A stretch of 64,000 nucleotides of DNA from a virus: the IMG/VR virus record IMGVR_UViG_3300021471_000001, positions 1 through 64,000 of that record. One strand, 5' to 3'. The notes below the pieces were generated by a model that saw only the letters and a list, made by a program, of their open reading frames with translations, made no database searches and was not told the DNA's origin. Of the stretch, positions 1-9,500 are shown one piece after another; within the stretch, counting starts at the first letter, position 1, and every line of letters begins with the position of its first letter. The position numbers were made by a program, and so were the translations under genes.

Positions 1-194
1 TGTTCTTTGAGATACTTTTTAAAATGTTTCTTATCTTTATTAAAGTCTTCTATAATCATTATTAATGCGTTTATATCTGTAAAAATCTCTCTGATAGTTC
101 CTTTATGTATTTCATCATAGTTAAATATTTGTCTTTCTATTTCTCTGAGCATTTCTTTTAGCCTAATCCAACTTTCTAATTCATACCTACTCAT
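1..194 (-). CDS. Partial small helical protein, cut by the window edge
   Basis: An open frame starts at 194 (ATG AGT AGG TAT) and runs off the left edge, giving at least 64 residues. An AAGG ribosome site sits about ten bases upstream. The visible protein is charged and looks helical (begins MSRYELESWIRLKEMLREIE). It directly follows the tail gene at 205-1224 and so belongs to the late tail operon. I do not recognise it; the C-terminus is missing. Confidence 0.6.
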   Translation of the reverse strand, partial: MSRYELESWIRLKEMLREIERQIFNYDEIHKGTIREIFTDINALIMIIEDFNKDKKHFKKYLKE

Positions 195-204
195 AACTTT
201 AACC

Positions 205-1224
205 TTATGTTATCTCCCAAGCTGTAATTCTACACTTATTTAAGTTAAAATCATATTCTTTATCTATACATGTGTAGCGTTTTTTTAAAGGTTCAATGTA
301 TAAAATATCGACTAGAGCAATGTAATCAGATACAGACATCTCTACATCAAATGTTACAACTTCAAATGGGTTCATATACCTATTTAAATAGCTTTCACCT
401 ATTAAAACAGCCGTACTAGCGTTTGGAATAACAACGTTGGAAGAGGAAGAGCCGTCTATTGATATAGCATTTTCTCCGTAGGTATTACGACTTACCAATC
501 CCACACCCCTATTATCATCTGTGACAGTGTTATTCAAGTAATATTTAATTTCATAATTATTTCTTATGTCATCATAGTTTTTGCTTATTTCTATGCTTAG
601 AACTTGACTTGACTTAAGCAAAACCTTGTAACCTTGCCCTGACATATAGATAGGATAGCAATATACCTGTTCTCTGCAAATATAGATAAATAGTCCTAGT
701 TTTTCACTTAGTTCTTTTAGTAGGTCAATAATAGTTATCGGATTATCACTACTAGCAATTATGGATAACAAAGCATTTTGAAGATATAAACTTGAATATT
801 GCCATGAGAAGGAATTTATATTTACGTTATAGTTACTTCTCAAAATGGCTGAGATTTCAAATAGTGACGACCTGATGATACCTTTTTTAATTTCTTGTGT
901 TAAAGTATCATGAATTGATTTTGTGACTATTTCTGCGTGTTTTTCAGCGAATTCATTTATCCATGTCACTGTACCTTTGTAGATGTTAGTATTGAATGCC
1001 GTATCTTTAATATTGATAGTATAATAGTTAATTGGAGTGCCTGCCATAATAGAGTTATCGTTTATTTTACCATCACTAACCCACTCATTCCTATTGTCAA
1101 CTTTGAAATTAGCTTTATATTCTACATTATCACTTTCTCCAATAAGTGATTCCTTAATTAGTGGAAACTCTAACACTTTGTCAGTGATGTCATAATAGTC
1201 ATTTAAATATACTTTGTATCTCAT
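205..1224 (-). CDS. Putative tail/baseplate protein
   Basis: This 339-residue protein is mostly beta-rich with a short helical middle. The N-terminus (MRYKVYLNDYYDITDKV) and the alternation of short strands resemble the hub-like or distal tail proteins that follow the tape measure in siphophages. No enzymatic motif is visible. It lies downstream of the beta-helix tail gene and a 55-residue ORF, with a hairpin just ahead of its start and a GAAGG ribosome site. The tail role is inferred from position and general character only. Confidence 0.5.
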   Translation of the reverse strand: MRYKVYLNDYYDITDKVLEFPLIKESLIGESDNVEYKANFKVDNRNEWVSDGKINDNSIMAGTPINYYTINIKDTAFNTNIYKGTVTWINEFAEKHAEIVTKSIHDTLTQEIKKGIIRSSLFEISAILRSNYNVNINSFSWQYSSLYLQNALLSIIASSDNPITIIDLLKELSEKLGLFIYICREQVYCYPIYMSGQGYKVLLKSSQVLSIEISKNYDDIRNNYEIKYYLNNTVTDDNRGVGLVSRNTYGENAISIDGSSSSNVVIPNASTAVLIGESYLNRYMNPFEVVTFDVEMSVSDYIALVDILYIEPLKKRYTCIDKEYDFNLNKCRITAWEIT

Positions 1225-1241
1225 GATTACCTTCTATAAAG

Positions 1242-1266
1242 GGAAGTGGCTTCACAGACCACTTCC
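1242..1266 (-). other. Hairpin ahead of tail gene 205-1224
   Basis: GGAAGTGG at 1242-1249 pairs with CCACTTCC at 1259-1266 around a nine-base loop. A second weaker dyad (CCTCT/AGAGG) lies at 1322-1338. On the minus strand the hairpin comes just before the ribosome site of 205-1224 and has only a short T run after it, so it could be a weak terminator, attenuator or processing site. Confidence 0.4.
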
Positions 1267-1367
1267 TTCGTAAAATTATTAACAGTTTTATTAGATGAAA
1301 AAAATCATTGAACTTTTTAACCCTCTCTGTGAAAGAGGTAACCAATAACCAGCAAAGCTCGTAATTA

Positions 1368-1535
1368 TTAGTCCTTCTTGTTTCTTACCAATTTACGTAA
1401 TTCACTCTTTCTAATTTTTAGCTTTCGTATTATATCTTTGGTGTATACATAGCTGTCTTGATAAGATAGAAAGTTAATTGCCCAATTTAAGGCGTCAACC
1501 GCACCTTCTATTCTTGTCGTACTAATTCTTTTCAT
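1368..1535 (-). CDS. Small basic protein, 55 aa
   Basis: ATG at 1535 follows a GGGAG ribosome site, and the frame runs 55 residues to TAA at 1368. The product begins MKRISTTRIEGAVDALNWAI and ends in a basic stretch rich in Lys and Arg, which could bind nucleic acid. It sits between the beta-helix tail protein and the next tail gene on the same strand. Function unknown; it is called a gene because of the ribosome site and the close fit to the gap. Confidence 0.5.
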   Translation of the reverse strand: MKRISTTRIEGAVDALNWAINFLSYQDSYVYTKDIIRKLKIRKSELRKLVRNKKD

Positions 1536-1562
1536 AGTTTTACTCCCTTCTATAGATTAAAG

Positions 1563-4500
1563 TCAATCAGTTTCATGGAATTCAAGTGTTGTGACATTAT
1601 ATCCTAAGTAGTCATCAACCCTTTTATATCTATTATAAAACTGTTTGACTAATTCTAAGCTTGTAAATCCTAATATACAGTAAAAATACTGTATCTCATA
1701 GTCCCATGAACCAATACTGATTTCATTCTCATCATCTTGTATCCATATATTTGTACTGTCATTAAAGATTATACGTTTGTAATATGTATCGGCTCCGCTT
1801 GTAAGTTTGATGAAAAAGCCCTTAAAACAATTAATATCCCACTCTTTGTTGCTGTCAGTTAGGACAAATCGCTGTTCGTTTACATCTATGTATTGGCTGT
1901 TAAAGAAAACACGAGCACTTGCATTTGATTTTATCGTCTGTAAAGCTATTATGCCTGTACCTGCCGAATAATCGGTGTCTTGTATTAAGTCTTGGAAGTA
2001 TACCTTTAGTTTATACTTGTTTAGGTCTGCTAGTAAGGCAAGTTCATAAAGCTCTTGTTCCTTCTGCTCACTTTCTGTATCCCAATTAAGCGTTATGATT
2101 GCGTTCTGTACTGGCCTTGCTAACACTTTCTTTCGTCCTTCTAAGTCTGAAACAATATTTTCGTCACTCTTTTCTACTTTATACGTTAGTGATCGTGGAG
2201 AATAGCTTAATGTAATTTCCTTAAGGCTGTTGTAATCTGTGTCTAAGGTGCGGATGGTATTCATCACTCCGATATCTCTTGTCCAATAGAAAGACGTAAA
2301 ATCCATACTAGTAAAGGTTCCTGATACAAGAGTAAACTCTAATCTCATTTGGGAATAGCTATTTAAGGTATTAAGAAAGTATAAATTATATGTAGCATTG
2401 GCTGTGAAATGAACACTATCTATACCAACCCATGATAATCCGTCCCATTCTTGTAATTCACATTGTACATTCGGAGACGTGCCTGTCAAATTGGATATTG
2501 TAAAATAAACACCACCAAGAATGCCATTAGATATATCAAAAGTAGATGTTTGGTATGGCAAACTATTTATGGTACCTGAATCAATGCTTACGTAAGTAGC
2601 AGAACCTGTCATGACACAGGGCGAATCAAACTCTGCTCCAAGTATTTTCATTAGTAGGTGATAATCCTCTGTTCCACTAAGGATATTCTTTAGTAATGGA
2701 GCTTGATAAATGTTTGGATAGTTAGTTTCATTGATTTCTGTGAATGTTTCGTTTGTTCCACAGCGATAAAAACAATTAAGATAACTTTTTGTTGAGTCTT
2801 GTATTTCGCAGTAGATACCTGTATGAACAATATCAAGAAATATACAACCAAGCACTTCAAGTTTTGTAGTTTCGTCTCCCTGATTATATATCCCATACAA
2901 ACAATTGTAGAACAAAGTATTCCGAATCTTTTCTACAAGATCACCTTTTAATGCTTCTTTTAACGTATTAGATATAACGCAATCGTACATTGACATTGTA
3001 TATTCAGCATTGATTAATGTAATTCCAAATTCACAATTGTCAAACAAGCAATCGTGTGTTGTGATATTTCGGTTGTTAGTGTCATCACAAAACATTATAC
3101 TAGATAAATCCTTTATTGTACACCATTTCAGGGTTAAAAAATATCCCGAAGTGTCTGTGAGCCAAAACCCCGAAAACTGTCTTCCTGATGGTTCAATTTC
3201 AAGGCCGTTTAACTCAAGGTCACCCGGTGACTTTATTGTTTCATGTAACCTAAAACAAAAGTAATCTGCGTTTCCACCGCCGACGTCTTGTACTTCCGTA
3301 TACACAAATCCGCTTAAGTCACTTGTAGATTCCAAAAACTTTATTTCATATATCTTTCTTGGTGTGTTAGTACTCATCATAGTGACTTCACTTGTTATTA
3401 AATTAATCCTAAAAATAGTGTTAACATCACTACATGTTACAAATAAGCAATCAGAAAGACTTTTCAATCGTTTACGTTCCATTCCGATAATACTATGTCC
3501 GATATTGGCGAGAAATGACCATTTATTAGCAATTGGATCGTACTCGTAGATTTTACCATCTTTGTTCCCTACGTATAGTCGGTCATATTCTGTATTTGTA
3601 GCTCTTCTTGTCACAGGGTCAAACGACTGATCATCATAATACGGTGATATGCAAGTTACAACAGGACAGTCAATTGGTGCTTTTGTAAATCTTTCCGTAA
3701 GATTGAATTCCGTTGTTATATCTATGAGATTTTCTTCTGAATTGAAGTATAGTCCATCATCTGCTCCGATATATAGGCTGTCTCTAAAGAAATCGCATAC
3801 ATTTAAGTTTTCTACGTGTGAAAAATCTGATTGGCGATCTAGGTCTGGCTGCGTAGATGTTCCAGTAGCTAAAATATGTAACCTTGCCTTAGTTCTTATA
3901 TCGCTTAGAATGAAGCAACCTGTATACTTATATGGTGTACCATGTAGCTGTTCGACTCTTGTCAAGGTAAAATCCCATATTCCGTCTGTAAATATGTCTA
4001 TACCATAGTCTGAGAATAGTGTTACTGAGCCACCGCCTATATAATAAAGCAACCCAGACTCTTTATTCGTTCCCGCAGAAGTTCTAAGGCATACTACTAC
4101 ATCATGATGCGTATCATCATCAACTTTGTTAATTAATCTTGATTTTTTTATTTGTCTAGTAGCAATTGTAGGATTTATGTGATTAAGCGTTGTTCCGTCC
4201 CAAACGTAAATTCCGTTACCTTCATCAGACAATAACACTCTGTCATCAAACGTTACAAGATGATCACGTCTATCTAAATACGTTACACCCGTGCTCCCTG
4301 CAAACTCTTGATCAAACACTTTCAACACTAGCTTTGGCTTTTCACCAAGTTCAGATTGCATACTCAAACCAACAGGTGCATTAGCAAGTAAAAACTCATA
4401 GTCAGTATCATCATCAAGTATGTGAATGTACTTTTCAGGTTTCAACTTAAGCAAAGCATTTTCTATAGTCTTAACAGGCAATGCTTTAGTACCAGGGTTT

Positions 4501-4658
4501 ATGTCATCACCAAGCATTCCCGATACATATATCGTCGTAGCGTCTTTATCCAAAAAGGATAATCGCCTCAAAGACGTATCTGTTGTCGCTCCTATAACGT
4601 TTTTATCAGTACTTGTATATTGTTTTAACTCATCTACTGTAATCTTTAAAAATGACAT
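1563..4658 (-). CDS. Large tail spike or fibre protein with beta-helix character
   Basis: This is a 1,031-residue late protein. Near residue 43 it has a YVSGMLGDDINPGTKALP stretch followed by KTIENAL. This matches the capping region of right-handed parallel beta-helix proteins, where a 'GDD.NPGT..P..TI..A' pattern starts the helix. Residues of about 480-640 contain short repeated turns with Cys and Asn typical of beta-helix rungs, and the C-terminal third is beta-rich. Such proteins often recognise or cleave surface polysaccharide, but no catalytic site could be identified. It has a GAAGGAAC ribosome site and lies right after the AntA-type gene 4661-5455. Confidence 0.6.
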   Translation of the reverse strand: MSFLKITVDELKQYTSTDKNVIGATTDTSLRRLSFLDKDATTIYVSGMLGDDINPGTKALPVKTIENALLKLKPEKYIHILDDDTDYEFLLANAPVGLSMQSELGEKPKLVLKVFDQEFAGSTGVTYLDRRDHLVTFDDRVLLSDEGNGIYVWDGTTLNHINPTIATRQIKKSRLINKVDDDTHHDVVVCLRTSAGTNKESGLLYYIGGGSVTLFSDYGIDIFTDGIWDFTLTRVEQLHGTPYKYTGCFILSDIRTKARLHILATGTSTQPDLDRQSDFSHVENLNVCDFFRDSLYIGADDGLYFNSEENLIDITTEFNLTERFTKAPIDCPVVTCISPYYDDQSFDPVTRRATNTEYDRLYVGNKDGKIYEYDPIANKWSFLANIGHSIIGMERKRLKSLSDCLFVTCSDVNTIFRINLITSEVTMMSTNTPRKIYEIKFLESTSDLSGFVYTEVQDVGGGNADYFCFRLHETIKSPGDLELNGLEIEPSGRQFSGFWLTDTSGYFLTLKWCTIKDLSSIMFCDDTNNRNITTHDCLFDNCEFGITLINAEYTMSMYDCVISNTLKEALKGDLVEKIRNTLFYNCLYGIYNQGDETTKLEVLGCIFLDIVHTGIYCEIQDSTKSYLNCFYRCGTNETFTEINETNYPNIYQAPLLKNILSGTEDYHLLMKILGAEFDSPCVMTGSATYVSIDSGTINSLPYQTSTFDISNGILGGVYFTISNLTGTSPNVQCELQEWDGLSWVGIDSVHFTANATYNLYFLNTLNSYSQMRLEFTLVSGTFTSMDFTSFYWTRDIGVMNTIRTLDTDYNSLKEITLSYSPRSLTYKVEKSDENIVSDLEGRKKVLARPVQNAIITLNWDTESEQKEQELYELALLADLNKYKLKVYFQDLIQDTDYSAGTGIIALQTIKSNASARVFFNSQYIDVNEQRFVLTDSNKEWDINCFKGFFIKLTSGADTYYKRIIFNDSTNIWIQDDENEISIGSWDYEIQYFYCILGFTSLELVKQFYNRYKRVDDYLGYNVTTLEFHETD

Positions 4659-4660
4659 TA

Positions 4661-5455
4661 TTAATGTTCCTTCCTTCTAAAAATGTAATACTTGTCTTCA
4701 TATTGCTTAAACATTGAACAGGCAACGTCCCAAGCATTCTTAAAATCCTCTTCACTCATTCCATCAATGCTATTACAAGTTACAGTATCTAAAATAACAC
4801 GCCTAATCTTATTTTCTGCAACCTTTTGATCTATTTTCTCAATCTGGGCTTTAAAAAATGCCATTTGTCTAATCTTTTTCTTAAGCTCATTCTTAGGTTT
4901 ATTCTTTGCCTTTGTCGATTGTCTTTCTAGAATATCGGTTTGAAACTCAACAACGTTTTGTCTCTGTTCTAATCCTATGTACTTTTGAAGTAAAGCTATC
5001 TGTTGTGACTGTAACTCTATCATTTCCTGTTTTTGTTTTTCTTGTTCGGCTTTCATCTTGACATAGCTTATGGATAACTCTACTAAAGGGTCTTTCATAA
5101 TGCTTTCGCTTTCCTCATAAGTTTCTTTAGCTTTAAGGAAACGTTTTTCGATGTCTATGAAGTAATTACGTATCTGCTCAGCTTTATCCGACTTAGACAC
5201 CATACAAAGCTTTTTAGCAGTGCTTATTGTTAATTCATAATCTGTGATATCCTTTTCTACATTGCCAACTGTCCGTCTCGCCCTTAAAGGCGTTACGTCA
5301 ACTCCCTTTTCTACATAGGGATTATCCACTATATGCTTCTTACACCATCTAGAAAAGTGAGAAGGCGATAACTCTAAAAACTTATATAGCTCACTCGCCA
5401 AGATGGTCTTCTTACTTTCATTTAAGCTTTCAAAACGAATTATATCTTTTCCCAT
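4661..5455 (-). CDS. AntA/AntB-type antirepressor-like protein
   Basis: Residues of about 14-112 match the AntA/AntB antirepressor domain: ILASELYKFLELSPSHFSRW, then a central 'YELTISTAKKLCMVSKSDKA' and 'IRNYFIDIEKRF'. The rest (about 120-215) is a charged coiled coil rich in Gln and Lys. In temperate phages such proteins counter a repressor, but here the gene sits inside the late tail region, between a small ORF and the beta-helix tail gene. It begins at ATG 5455 after TAGGAG. A related domain is encoded at 46413-47081. Its function in this place is unclear. Confidence 0.75.
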   Translation of the reverse strand: MGKDIIRFESLNESKKTILASELYKFLELSPSHFSRWCKKHIVDNPYVEKGVDVTPLRARRTVGNVEKDITDYELTISTAKKLCMVSKSDKAEQIRNYFIDIEKRFLKAKETYEESESIMKDPLVELSISYVKMKAEQEKQKQEMIELQSQQIALLQKYIGLEQRQNVVEFQTDILERQSTKAKNKPKNELKKKIRQMAFFKAQIEKIDQKVAENKIRRVILDTVTCNSIDGMSEEDFKNAWDVACSMFKQYEDKYYIFRRKEH

Positions 5456-5494
5456 TTTTTTTCTCCTAATAAAAATATTTGTTATAAAAGCTTT

Positions 5495-5740
5495 TTATCT
5501 GTTTCTATTTGTTCTTCTCGCTTCCACCCACGTATCAGGAACATCTATTATTATATTTATAGCTATGAGATGTTCATCTTGTTTTGTTCTATTGTTAAAG
5601 GCAGTTCCTATAAAGCTTAATGATGTACTTACAAGATGTTCCTTTGTAATCTTGTTTTTCTTTAGGTAATTATTGATATGCTTATCTACATTACTATTAC
5701 GGTTTGTTAGGTTCCCCAAAAACGTTTTTGACAATATCAT
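5495..5740 (-). CDS. Hypothetical protein, 81 aa
   Basis: ATG at 5740 follows an AAGGAG site. The protein starts MILSKTFLGNLTNRNSNVDK, then has a helix and a beta strand pair containing STSLSFIG and HLIAINIIID. It resembles small phage proteins with a helix plus two-strand layout but I cannot name the family. It lies in the lysis and tail segment between the 38-residue membrane peptide and the AntA-type gene. Confidence 0.55.
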   Translation of the reverse strand: MILSKTFLGNLTNRNSNVDKHINNYLKKNKITKEHLVSTSLSFIGTAFNNRTKQDEHLIAINIIIDVPDTWVEARRTNRNR

Positions 5741-5777
5741 TGTATAGGCTCCTTATGTTTTTTCTGTATTCTATACA

Positions 5778-5894
5778 TTATTTTTCACGTTTTCTTTTTA
5801 TGCTATATGCATAACACCCACCACCAATCAAAGATATAAGTGTTGGGATTATCCAATACGCATTACTGCTAAACCAGTTCAAAACATCTTCCAT
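5778..5894 (-). CDS. Small membrane peptide, 38 aa; possible lysis protein
   Basis: ATG at 5894 has a GGGGG-type ribosome site (AAAGGGGGTTTTGAG) and stops at 5778. The product has one hydrophobic segment (AYWIIPTLISLIGGGCYAY) and a basic tail (SIKRKREK). It starts 14 bases after the M23 peptidase ends. A one-segment peptide next to a cell-wall hydrolase could be a pinholin, holin or other lysis helper, but a second holin-like gene exists at 62702-62893. The role is inferred from position. Confidence 0.5.
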   Translation of the reverse strand: MEDVLNWFSSNAYWIIPTLISLIGGGCYAYSIKRKREK

Positions 5895-5907
5895 CTCAAA
5901 ACCCCCT

Positions 5908-6456
5908 TTAGCTATGTTTTATCCAATTCACGATACTTTCATCCTCTGGATCAATGTGTTTTCCATCAATCCAAATCTCTAAATGCAAATGTGAACCAGT
6001 AGAATGACCTGTATTTCCCTCTACACCAAGCGGATCACCGCCCAAAACTTCGTCATCAATCGTCAAATACGCTTTCTGTAAATGGAAATACTTAATCTCA
6101 ATATAATTCTTAGTATACCACAAAGACTGTAACACAAGATATAAACCAGCACCACCTTCTTGATACCCTTTCCTAATAACCTTTGACCACCCTATAGCGA
6201 ACAAATCTTTCTTCTTACCGACATAATCACAACCCCTATGAAATCCTTTTCCCCTCTTACCGTACGGTGAAGAAATCCTAAACCCACTTTTATAAGGTCG
6301 ATAAAAGTTTAAATGGTTTTCCTTTTCACCTTTATAGTTTTCATACATGCTATTCTCCTTTTTTTCTTTCACAAGTCGTTTTACATACTTGTCTAAAAAA
6401 CGCCCTGTAAAAGAGATAATCTTTTTTAGCAAAATATAAAGTATCGCAATTTTCAT
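5908..6456 (-). CDS. M23-family metallopeptidase (murein endopeptidase)
   Basis: The C-terminal 120 residues carry the M23 zinc site: HRGCD (His73, Asp77) and HLH (His156, His158), with His125 as a likely further active-site residue. These enzymes cut peptide cross-links in peptidoglycan. Placed right after the tape measure gene it may act in tail-mediated entry, in lysis, or both. Two starts are plausible. ATG 6456 gives 182 residues with an amphipathic N-terminus (MKIAILYILLKKIISF). ATG 6348 has the stronger ribosome site (AAAGGAGAATAGC) and gives 146 residues, keeping the whole enzyme domain. Confidence 0.85.
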   Translation of the reverse strand: MKIAILYILLKKIISFTGRFLDKYVKRLVKEKKENSMYENYKGEKENHLNFYRPYKSGFRISSPYGKRGKGFHRGCDYVGKKKDLFAIGWSKVIRKGYQEGGAGLYLVLQSLWYTKNYIEIKYFHLQKAYLTIDDEVLGGDPLGVEGNTGHSTGSHLHLEIWIDGKHIDPEDESIVNWIKHS

Positions 6457-6504
6457 ACCATCCTAACTTAATATAATAAAAAAGCTAAAAAAAACAATAC
6501 CAAA

Positions 6505-9500
6505 TTACAACTTTTTTTGTCCTTGCTTTAAGGCAAGTACACCACGAGGGCTTTTCAACACACTAAGTATTTTTTCACCAGCTTCTATACCATCTCTTGT
6601 AAACACTTTTATATCACCAATATTTACAACACTACTTCTACCATAGTCATACTGATTATTAACCGTTTTGGATATTTGATTTAAGCGTTCGATTCTCTTT
6701 TTCTCACTGTTATAGTAGCCTGACACCATGTCACTAAGGAAATCAGCAAGGCTCTCACGCATTTTCGGAGTTATAACATCTTCACCTTTGTGAAGTTGAT
6801 AAACGCCTGTCTTTTCTACCTTTCCACCTTCTTGAAAGCCACCTATCGGAGTTAACACACCTGCACCCGTACCACCACCTGCCGTTACCACTTCTTCACC
6901 TTCTACACCAATAATCAAATCAGTTATGGCTTGGTATGCCTCTTGTATCTGCTCTCCACCAATACCCATCTGTTGCAATATCTTTATCATTTGGTTAATT
7001 AACATTGTCTTTCGCTTCAAAGCCTCTTCTGGACTAATAGCTTTTAGCTTTAACAATCTTTGAACTTCCATATATTCACGCTTCAAGGCGTCTATACGAG
7101 CATTCTTTATCCCTCGTAGAAACCCCAACTCATCGATTAATTCCTCATTATATTCTTTCTGCAAGTCTACTTTTCTTTGTAACAAGCTTACTATTGCTTC
7201 ATCATAACCTGATTCCTTTAGCAGAGCTTCTATCATTTCATTTTCTGTTTTAAACATATCTCTAGATAGACCATATAGCTTCAAGTAAGCGTCAATTGCG
7301 TCTTCAATAAGCTTTTTTTCTTTTTCAAGTATTTCCGTTTGGTCTTCACCAAGCAATCCCAAACTTTTATGTATATCAAAACGTTGCAATTCCATTGCTA
7401 TCATTGATTTCATCATTTCTACATACTGTTCATAGTCTTCAAATATATCTTTGAATATTTCCCCTGCCTCTTTTATCGCTTCCATATTGAATATCTGAAC
7501 TTGTGTGTTTGCCAATGATATTATCTTTACTTCGAGCTGTTCAATGTATCCTAAGTCTTCATCACTTATAAATCCTCGTGATATAAGGTAACTGATGTGT
7601 TCCTGTACTTGAGCCCATGCGTCAAGCATATCTTTACCTTTTAGTGCACCGCTGACAACATTGTCAATGAAGTTATTAATAACTTCATCTGAGCCTTTAT
7701 AAATTTGGATAAAGTCTTTAATATCTCTTTCAGTTGCAAGCAAGCTTTCATAACGTGCTTCATCAAATTGTCCTAAAATATCAGGTATTTCCTCAAAAAG
7801 ATCATAAAAATCCTCAAACCATGCCATAGGGTCGCTTGGATCAAAACTCTCTATCTTATCAAGTATACTCATTAAGTCTTGCATTCCTGGTACATTGAAG
7901 AAATCCGCTGTCAACTCTGGTATTTCAGGAATATCACCTCTACGAACAACTTTCTCATAGAAATCGTACCATTTACTAATTGCAGCATCAATTTGGGACT
8001 TAATTTGGGAAGGTAATTGCTTTAAATTATCTATAGACCTATTGATTCTTTCTTCTAAAACGTCTTGTGATTTAACTAGTAAGTCGGAAACCTCTTTGTT
8101 TAATTGTCCTAATAAATCATATATATCAAGCCTTTGTTCTAGTATGGAGTTTATATATTCCTCTGCGTCTTTTTGTGCTTCTGTAGCAGCAAGTCTCCGA
8201 TTCATTTGATAAACAATTTCCTTTTGTCGTTTTAATGAAGCTTCAAGTAGCCTTTGGTGCTCTTCTTCTTCGTCGCTAGTACCTGCAATCTTATCGTATA
8301 AGCTGCTTGCAACCATTCCTAAAGAGACAAGAGCCCCAACTGCGCCCATACTTGCACCAATGACAGCAACGGTTGTACTTTTCATTGCCATTCCTAACAT
8401 CATGATATTCTCGCCCATCTGTCTGGTAAGCTTAACACCTTCTTCTAAACTAATATTGCCATCTTCAAGTGCATCGTCCCACTCTCTTAGATTATTTTCT
8501 ATGCTCCCAGTATAACCATAAAGCTTATCCATTGCCTTACTCAGTGTTTGTAGGTTCTCGTACGTATCTCTAGCTATAACATCATTAGCTTTCGAAAATT
8601 CATCTTTTATTCTCTTTGCAAGTTCTGGATACTTCTTTTCGTACTTTTCCATAAGCCTTTCAATAAACTTCATCTGTTCTTCATCACCATTTCTACGTGC
8701 TATATTCCACTGTTCCTGTAAGTAAATCATGTATTCAGCGTCTTCTCTCATCTTTGGTGAATACATATATTCCGTTTTAATCTGACCTCTTAGCTTATCG
8801 GCAATACCAGCATTTATTTTTACAAAGAGTTTTTCAACTTGTAATCCCTGTTTCTCAATGTCATACATTGCTCTCTCAAACTCATTCCCTGTTATACTCG
8901 CTAGTTCTGCTTGTGCATCTTTGGTTTCTTTTTTTGCCTTTCTTATCAATCTTTCGAAGTGTTCATAGTCTAGTTTTTCTATTTCCTTTAACTCTTTTTT
9001 GGCAGCGCCTATCTTTACTTTCTTTAACTTCTCTAGCATTTCACCGAAAGCTGTCTTTACAGACTCAGCTGACTTTGGGTCAACCTTTGTCAAGCTCTCA
9101 AAAATCGTTCCAGACTTCTTTTTAAAATCCTCGATCATCTTACTAAAGTCAACTTCTTTACTGAGCAACTCATCAAGTCTTTTTTTATCTTTCTCTTCAA
9201 GTTCACCACCTTGCGCAATGGCCTTGTTATTCAAATACCTAATCTCGTTTTGTCTTTCAATAACCTTATTAAACTCTTGATTCATTTGAGACATATAAAC
9301 AACAGCTTTAATTCTCTCTTTCATTGCCTGATTGCTTCTTTCAAGTGAACCAAACTCTTGTTCATAAAACTCTTCTGTTATTTTGCCTTGTTCGAGTTGT
9401 AACCTTCCGTACTCTAAGTTCTTTTCGTTCATTTCTATTCTTTTCTGTATTTCTTTGGCAATAGGACTTTCACCTGTGGCTTTCAGTTCCCCTCTTTCGA

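Noticed and set aside
3649-4008. Plus-strand ORFs opposite the beta-helix tail gene
   Set aside because: No ribosome sites or recognisable domains; fully contained in a well-supported gene.
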